Of a stretch of 64,000 nt of DNA, positions 57,531 through 64,000 are shown piece by piece. Under the pieces are notes generated by a model, which was not told the origin of the DNA, did no database searches, and worked only from the letters and a program-made list of their open reading frames with translations. How positions within the stretch are numbered: the stretch's first letter is position 1; the number at the start of each line of letters is the position of its first letter. A program made the position numbers and the translations under genes. The stretch is from Escarpia spicata (lineage: Eukaryota; Annelida; Polychaeta; Sabellida; Siboglinidae), in the NCBI GenBank assembly GCA_963995525.1, contig CAXEFP010000979.1, positions 1-64,000 on the forward strand, in the 5' to 3' direction.

Positions 57531-58785
57531 GGTGGTCTGCAACGCACTGTCACAGTGTCACTTGTTGTGCAGTCCCTGCTTTGGGGGTCATGGCCCCTGC
57601 TTTGAGATCATGGTCCCTGCTTTGGGGGTTATGGTCCCTGTTATCAGCACACTTAACAAAAACCATGCCATGTAATAAAACAATAAACTTCCACTAACAT
57701 TATAATATTAATGACATTTTAATATAGTGATTTTGTTTCATGTTGTTATAATTATAGTAGAAATTTACACATTCAATTATTTGGTTAAATTTAATTAATT
57801 ATTTATTTAACTTATTAATTTAAAGTGTTTAATTATCTTTTACACATTTAATTTTTAACATCACTACTTGTAGAACAAATGCTTAATTTTATCTTGTTAT
57901 TGCCTATGAGCAGCCTTGTTTAACCCAGGTATATTATGGTACATTTACTACATTGCAAATGACTACAAATAAAAAAAACATCCACAGTAAACAAAATGAT
58001 TTTACTCTGTATACAGCTACAGTTGTTTTAATAAATCACACAAGTAAACATACTATTATTGTTTGTTACAGTTAGTTCTTTGACAACCGTTTCCATCCCA
58101 AATATGTGTTCATGTGGGAAATGCTTGTCATCCACTTGGAACATGTTCACGGTAAAGGGTGCAGAAGTCTCACAGAGTCAAAAAATGACACATAGTTATG
58201 TCGGGAAACATGCTTATGAATTTAAAAGTGTGCATCTACACAACAGGAGCTAAGGCATGCATGGGTTGAAGATGAAATGCATTTGCACATTTTGTTATTT
58301 TGGTCGATTCTAGTCATACATATTGACACTTGAAAGTTGAGAAGTCAAGTGACTGAAGTGAGCAACATCTTAGCTAATACAACATCATACACACTATAAC
58401 ATACTGAATTGACCACAAAGAGAGGTTTGACTGTGCACAGCTTCAAATCCAGGCTGTTCTACATATCTATGGCATATATATGCCGAAGGATAAAGAACTA
58501 TGTCTGGGATAACTTGATTCTAGTTTTGACATATTGACTGGTTGCACAAACGTGCACAAGGTCCGTTTTTGGTACCTCTGTCTGAAAATCCGACGCCACC
58601 TTGTCTTTTCCTCCAATCATATGCGCCGATTTGCATGTGCCCTGTGCATTGTAGGATTCATATTTTGCAATTTCTCTCACACTTTGATGATATACTTAGT
58701 AATAATTTATGTTTTTTATGATTAGGAGTTAGTTTGTTGATTGCATGAACTGTAAGATAGCATAACACGCAAGAGACCAGACCTG
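57531..58785. other. no gene supported; short CCCTGCTTTGGGG repeats
   Basis: 57570-57645 has three GTCCCTGCTTTG.G units. 57700-57880 is very AT-rich. On the minus strand around 58062-58160 an open stretch (TVNMFQVDDKHFPHEHIFGM) could be an exon but matches no family that I know. Confidence 0.4.
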
Positions 58786-60052
58786 GGGTTGAGTACATTT
58801 TCATGAGTATGAGTACTTTGATGATGGATGAGTACGAATACATTGCTGAATACGAGTACAAGTACATTCTCACGAGTACCAGTAAAGGTACAAATACATT
58901 AAAAAAATTAAATATTAACACATTTTACATTTTATTAATTAATCTAATTTATATAACTCAGCACAAGTGAATATGCAATGGCAGTTGATTGATTTTTTGT
59001 TGATATTATAAGTTTGCAATTTATATTTTCTGATCATAGATTACTGGTTTTAGAGAGGGTTAGCACATGTCCATAATCCCCTTTGGACTTTTTAGCCAGG
59101 TTGCAGGCACCGGATTATACTAGTGTAGGAGGCAGTCTGACCTGAGCCACCTTACCTCTACAGAGGAAGACTGGCAGTTCTTGATCTTAGCAGTTAGCAC
59201 TGTCAGCCAAGAGGCATGGTCAGCATTAGCCGTAAAAACACTGCTGGACAATAAAACTTGGTGGACTTCTGATGCTGCATGTGTAATATGCAGCATCAGA
59301 AGTTTTTGAGCTGAATATTTCTGTTACTTTGGATTGAATAAATTGTTACTTAATACAACCGTAGTTCACATTCATTCATATTAAACAACTGTTATTAGCC
59401 ACTAAGTTTCCTAAATAGTTTTGTAAAAAGAGGTACACACTGTAAAGATTATTAATTTTGTTGGTCTTACTTAAATGTCCTATTACAAAATGTGTGGTTA
59501 CCAGATCTTTAAAAATGACCATTAATTCTGATTATTTTGAATAGTTTTACCCAAATGTACGATTACTGAAATGTCCAATTACCAAAATGTCTGATTACCA
59601 AAATGTCTGTTGCCCAACTGTCCATGGCCAAAGTATCCTTTACCAAAACTTCTGGCTACCCTCCTGACTACATCAAAGGCATTTCCTGTCTAGCTGGTGG
59701 GTTAACTGCTAACTGGCTCTTTATGGACATCCTGGTGGCTTAGTTAAACAAACAGGTTGATGGCCTGAACAGATAGCCTACACTTATTGTTTGCTTAACA
59801 GGGTGTTTCTGACTGAAAAAAGATGCTGTCTGTTGCCATGTTTGGGTATTAGGGTCATGGTTGTCAGAGAATGAGGGTGTACTATGTGTAAGGATAGTAA
59901 GGTGGTATTCTATCAGAAATAACAGTATTTAAAAAATAGTTGAACATTTAAATAGTTCAGGAAAGTTTCATTTTACAACTACAAATAATATATTTTCCTT
60001 AAGTACTCAGATGTACTTGTAAAATCTGAGTACAATGAGTACGAGTCCATGA
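58786..60052. mobile_element. hAT-like element with GAGTAC subterminal repeats
   Basis: The left end (CTGGGGTTGAGTACATTTTC) and the reversed right end (GGGTCATGGACTCGTACTCA) are loosely inverted. Both are filled with GAGTAC/AAGTAC motifs (58795-58900 and 60000-60110), the same layout as the 53287-54001 element but with a different consensus. Borders are approximate. Inside are four CCAAAATGTC(C/T)-type repeats (59555-59625). No transposase frame. Confidence 0.55.
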
Positions 60053-61393
60053 CCCATAAGTTTTATGAATACAAGTACTTCAATAATGTACTCGAGTACT
60101 TGAGTACCGAAAAATTGTTAGTGAAACAGCATCAGTGATTTATACATTCATAATATATGACTGCTTGTGTAATTTACATTTGTTAACTTATATATTAAGC
60201 ACTGCTGCATTAGAAACAACCAGTCATTTATGTTATTGTGTGAGAGGAATTATTTTATTATGTAAATTAATTATGTACGATTGTTACTGTGTTGCAAATA
60301 TTGCACAAATAAATGTTGTTAGAAAAGTTAACCACACAGTAAAACAGTATTATTCAGATGCATAGATCATAACATTGTGATATTTTAAATATTTGACAGA
60401 ATGTATTATTTCTCAAAGTTAACTTTGAAATAAAATATAACTTTTCTGAACATAAATGGGCTTCTTTTCCACCTTAACCAGGAATAACATCATTTGACAT
60501 GGAAAATGCATTATTTGACACTGTATTTTTCTGAAACAGAATTTTGAAACAGAAAATCAGTGTACCTACGGGTATACATGCATCAGGTATATTTACTGTT
60601 AATTATTGGTAATTTCAGGGATTCTACATGACTGTTATTACTTTGCCAGTGTACCATGTTATAATGCATAAAGTTAGTATCTGGCCACATATTCATACAT
60701 GTTTTAAATTTATTTATATTTCAAACGAACATCTGTGGTTAATTTTGATTAAATTGGTACTGAAAACAGAGTTGCATATATACGCACACAATTACTTGGC
60801 TGATACTTTTTTAATTTGGCTCCTAAAAATGTAGATAGGAGCCAGTTGGCCCCTAGACAAAAAAATAACTTAGAGGGCTGCTATGGGCCCGCTACCGTCG
60901 CGGGCCGAGTGTAGGCGGAGAAACTGGACACAGCGTAATCTGGGCCCGCCACATCGGATACCCGTGGGCCGTGGCTTGTCAGCTTGTTATTCTAATAAGC
61001 ATGTTGTGTGATTTTGTTTCACGAATACTACATTAATTAGTTACATTTCACGTGTAGTTTCTAAACTGGTTGACGTATATTGTATTACTTACTTGACAGT
61101 CATAGCAGATTTCCGATGTCAATAAACACTATTCCAGGTATCCAGTGTTATTTGCGGTCAATTCCTCGCAGGAATTTCGACGTGAAATTTACTCAACAAA
61201 CGGTGGCGCCACCACACGGTGTCTGTATTATCGCGTCAACGGCAAAACATCATCGCAGAGCTACTAGAGTACTGACCTCACGCGGACAGTTTGAAAAGAT
61301 CTTTTAGCCAATGCGGTATACCTATAAATCGGGTATGAACATGTTTTTTGACGGATTATTGACAAAAGGCGTGACCAGAAAAAAGGGTCATGA
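60053..61393. other. no gene seen
   Basis: AT-rich, with a GC-rich patch at 60880-60975 (GGGCCCGC motifs) that may be a short unclassified repeat. Confidence 0.5.
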
Positions 61394-61436
61394 GTGATCA
61401 GTCCCATCGTCACCGGTGACGATGGGTACTGATCAC
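61394..61436. repeat. 43-bp near-perfect palindrome
   Basis: GTGATCAGT, CCCATCGTCACC and its exact complement GGTGACGATGGG, then (T)ACTGATCAC. A single extra base on the right breaks symmetry. It could extrude as a hairpin. Confidence 0.9.
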
Positions 61437-62284
61437 TTGGGCAACTGAGAGCTACACCTAACAGCGTGATCGCGTGTGATTGTGACATAATTAAAATGTG
61501 CCGAGTCTCATCATATCTTTTATTTGTTACACATTATAAAGAAGACAACTTGATTTCTTTGATTGGATATCGGATCAATATTATAATAAATATAACGGAA
61601 ATGTTACCCCCATTCGATGTCACATTCTGCAACCCCACCCAATTGACTACATATTTATGTCTGATCCGATACGATGCTGGGCATGTGAGTAGGGCATACG
61701 ATGTGTGTGTGCTACCAACATGGTCACGAAAGCGTTTAAATTTGCCCCATCCCACCCAACATAAAAGTTTAAGCCAGAGCATTCGTGACCATGTGAATGA
61801 AGCACTTGAATATTCGACGTAATGATCATCCAGTCATCCATCATTATAGTAGGTCTAATTTAAGATATGTCAAGTCGAACCAAAGACAACACAATCGACA
61901 TTTCGGTGGTTCGGTCGAAGCCGTTGAAACGAGTGAGCATATATATATATCATAAATGTGTCAGTTTTTTAAAGAAGGTGTATAAATATAGTACAAAAGG
62001 CCTAATATACATGCCGATGGCAACGGCAAACCTTGACGTACGGCAATTGTAAGCGGCAAAATAAAATCGCTCTAATTGGAATTAAAAGAGCCTGGAACAC
62101 ATACGGCGGCATACCGCTCGACTGCAAAACTGTTCGACGGCAAAAACGTCGAGAATCGAAACAAAGGCGATTTTCTAAAAATTGCCGAAGTGAACCAGGA
62201 CGCTCGCAATAACGTCAGGAGCACCGAGTCGCGTCACTGGCGTCTCTGGGGTAACGAACAAACTTTCACGCTCACATTTAATGG
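61437..62284. other. no gene recognised; inverted repeat at 61718-61794
   Basis: CATGGTCACGAAAGCG and GCATTCGTGACCATG are inverted around a ~45-base loop. The frames here (61466-61822, 62076-62303) show no domain. Confidence 0.45.
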
Positions 62285-62368
62285 GGAGGGGGCAGAACAT
62301 TAATTACGTCTGAACCCCCCCTCCGGGACAAATTCCAGGGGGCAGCTGCCCCCCGTTCCCGCGCCTTT
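62285..62368 (-). repeat. start of a G-tract element (fragment)
   Basis: Reversed it reads GGCGCGGGAACGGGG, GGCAGCTGCCCCCTGGAAT, matching the beginning of the element at 23660. Confidence 0.6.
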
Positions 62369-62444
62369 GGTGTGTTTAATTTAAATTTAATTTTATTATA
62401 ATATTATGCTAAATGTATACGCCGCACGCACACAGAGACACGCG

Positions 62445-62860
62445 CGCACATTCAAGCACACACTCACGCACACACACACACACACACACACATACACTCA
62501 AACAAACACACACACGCACACACACACACACATACACACACACACACACACACTCACACACACACACACACTCAAACAAATACACACGCGTACGGACGCA
62601 CGCACCCAGCCACCCACACAAACACACACATACACACATACACACATACACACATACACACATACACACATACACGCACACGGTAACGCACAATCAGACA
62701 TACACGCACGCATGGGTACATACACGAACGCACGTTCATACAAAAACACACACAAGCACAAACAAAAACACGAATCACACAAACACACGCGCGAGCGCAC
62801 ACACATACACCCACACACGCACGTTTGCGTGCATACACACAAGCAAGTAAACAACCAAAC
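62445..62860. repeat. compound (CA)n / (CACATA)n microsatellite
   Basis: Long CA runs interspersed with CACATA, CGCA and CTCA variants. All Thr-His or Val-Cys frames here are artefacts. Confidence 0.97.
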
Positions 62861-63321
62861 AAGATGTACAGAAACAGGTTCAAAAACAGGTTCGTTCCCC
62901 ATGCCATAATTCACCTAAACAAGTTAACAAGTTTGAGTTAACAAACCACCATATGCAAGCCGACCGTTAAAATTAAAAAATTATGCACTAACTACTCTCA
63001 CGTTTGTATTACTATTATAAACTTATTTCTTGTATGCACTACGTTTAACTATGTTTACTAACAATACCTTGTATTCTCTTTATGCTCAGCAAGCAGAAGA
63101 AAGTTATCTGATGTACCTATTATTATTGGACAATAAATTCGTATTGTGTTGTGAACAGTGATTCCGTCATCATCACCCATGTGGCGCCACTGAGCCCCGC
63201 CTAAGTTGACCGGATAGACAGCTGTCGGCATGTGGCGTCACTTTGTTAAGCCTAAAGCTAGCATATGCAAGGAAACAGCATGCTGATGCGGGATGCAACA
63301 ACAGAATTGGAACGTAGCTTG
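62861..63321. other. no gene seen
   Basis: 63120-63240 is GC-richer (GTGGCGCCACTGAGCCCCGC) and may be the end of an old element. Confidence 0.4.
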
Positions 63322-63566
63322 GGCAAATTCGTTTACTCTACATTGCTTCAGTTCACTCAGCTGTATGAATGATTACCTGGCTATAGACAGTGGTGGATAT
63401 TTGTGTACGAATAGTCTTCCCACATTAATTGCAACGTGGCTAAATTCTTCCAAGAGAAGTCGAGAGGGTGTTCGATTAAACAGATCTGCCAGGGAGTAAA
63501 GTGTAAAGCGCTTTGAGCTGTCCTGAGGACTGGATGCTTCGCTATATAAGAACTTACCTTTCTACT
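63322..63566 (+). mobile_element. SINE body and tail, rearranged head
   Basis: Shares CTTGGGCAAATTCGTTTACT, CTACATTGCTTCAGTTCACT, CTGCCAGGGAGTAAAGTGTA and CCTGAGGACTGGAT..TTCGC with the SINE at 16160-16440. The tRNA-like head is missing, and two insertions (near 63369 and 63407) disturb the body. Confidence 0.8.
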
Positions 63567-63659
63567 TATTTTTTGTTCACCCGCAGAATTGTATAGTTTT
63601 TGATAATTTTACATTGATTAGATTGGCACGACTAAAACCATTCGTTTGGATCTTGCGTA

Positions 63660-63765
63660 GTACACGCGCACCGCACACAGAAGCGCGGAAGCGCGCACGC
63701 ACGCGCGCACGCACGCGCGCACGCACGCACGCACGCACGCTCACACGCATACACGCACTCACGCT
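63660..63765. repeat. (GCAC)n / (GCGCAC)n microsatellite
   Basis: CGCACGCACGCGCGCACGCA pattern, alternating purine-pyrimidine and therefore prone to Z-DNA. Frames are artefacts. Confidence 0.95.
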
Positions 63766-64000
63766 TTTTATCCGACTCTTGTCTGTACAAGTTTAGACAA
63801 GTATCTATACGGTGACTGATTATTACATGTAGTTTACCACGTCTAATATTAGAACAGCCGACACAACTTAGTGATGTAGCGTTGGTTGCTTGACTACACT
63901 GTTGCATAATGTGTGAAACATGTTTAAAATGGTGTTCAAGAAAGTGACACAGATTCGGGATGTTGATTCACTGGAAATTTATATTTAAAAGAAGGACGAT
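63766..64000. other. no gene seen
   Basis: Short non-coding end of the window. Confidence 0.5.

Noticed and set aside
58498..58921. Minus frames (60 and 87 codons) and plus frame 58534-58725
   Set aside because: No domain; overlap the start of the GAGTAC-rich element and AT-rich DNA.
62406..62914. Thr/His-rich and Val/Cys-rich frames up to 167 codons on both strands
   Set aside because: Translation of the CA-type microsatellite.

Overview
This is a eukaryotic, animal-type window with no bacterial or viral gene organisation. It is AT-rich and carries split exons with GT/AG borders. Mobile elements include CR1/jockey-like and RTE-like LINEs, a Ty3/gypsy element, pogo, hAT-like and MITE elements, and a tRNA-derived SINE. 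It also holds several minisatellites and microsatellites. The repeat mix suggests a marine invertebrate, most likely a mollusc; that placement is inference. No tRNA or rRNA gene, CRISPR array or complete host gene was found.

Host coding signal lies on the minus strand and looks like parts of a basement-membrane proteoglycan (perlecan-like) gene or a small cluster of such genes. From high to low coordinate, the direction of transcription, it consists of: a laminin-IV/laminin-EGF exon (55768-55874); a tandem array (40927-52010) of about six units of 1.85-1.91 kb, each with two exons (A, end of a laminin G domain; B, last laminin G strands plus an EGF-like domain); a cysteine-rich exon (39683-39779); and a terminal exon with a hydrophobic tail (38583-38732). 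A second terminal exon, with a laminin G end and another hydrophobic tail, lies at 8589-8836. The sequence beyond both terminal exons is a direct segmental duplication (6849-8250 and 35887-37785), so two related gene ends are present.

1-14 kb is mainly LINE debris: opposed fragments at 2.8-5.3 kb with an 800-bp tandem duplication, and two LINEs joined tail to tail near 10293. A hAT-like element splits the first of these two LINEs. A relic of an XPG/FEN-like transposon ORF (13338-13880) carries an in-frame triplicated active-site segment. 16992-20566 is a pogo-like transposon whose decayed transposase frame runs on into an OTU cysteine-protease domain and a PHD finger.

21.5-33 kb is a nest of elements: a 3'-truncated RTE LINE, then a Ty3/gypsy element whose gag gene (24500-24716 and 29492-30240) is split by a 4775-bp DNA transposon (24717-29491). 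That transposon has terminal inverted repeats of about 1 kb, built from ~195-bp modules, and a decayed ORF with XPG/FEN-nuclease-like motifs. The gypsy pol has lost catalytic residues in reverse transcriptase and RNase H and a zinc ligand in integrase.

33-36 kb holds LINE ends and two minisatellites (62 and ~78 bp). 53-55 kb holds a hAT-like element next to a LINE that carries its own MITE. 56.3-57.5 kb is a 68-bp minisatellite. The last 6 kb holds microsatellites, a SINE and an exact palindrome core.

Most likely to be new: the pogo-OTU-PHD architecture, the long-TIR transposon with an XPG/FEN-like ORF, and the phase-symmetric exon-cassette array.
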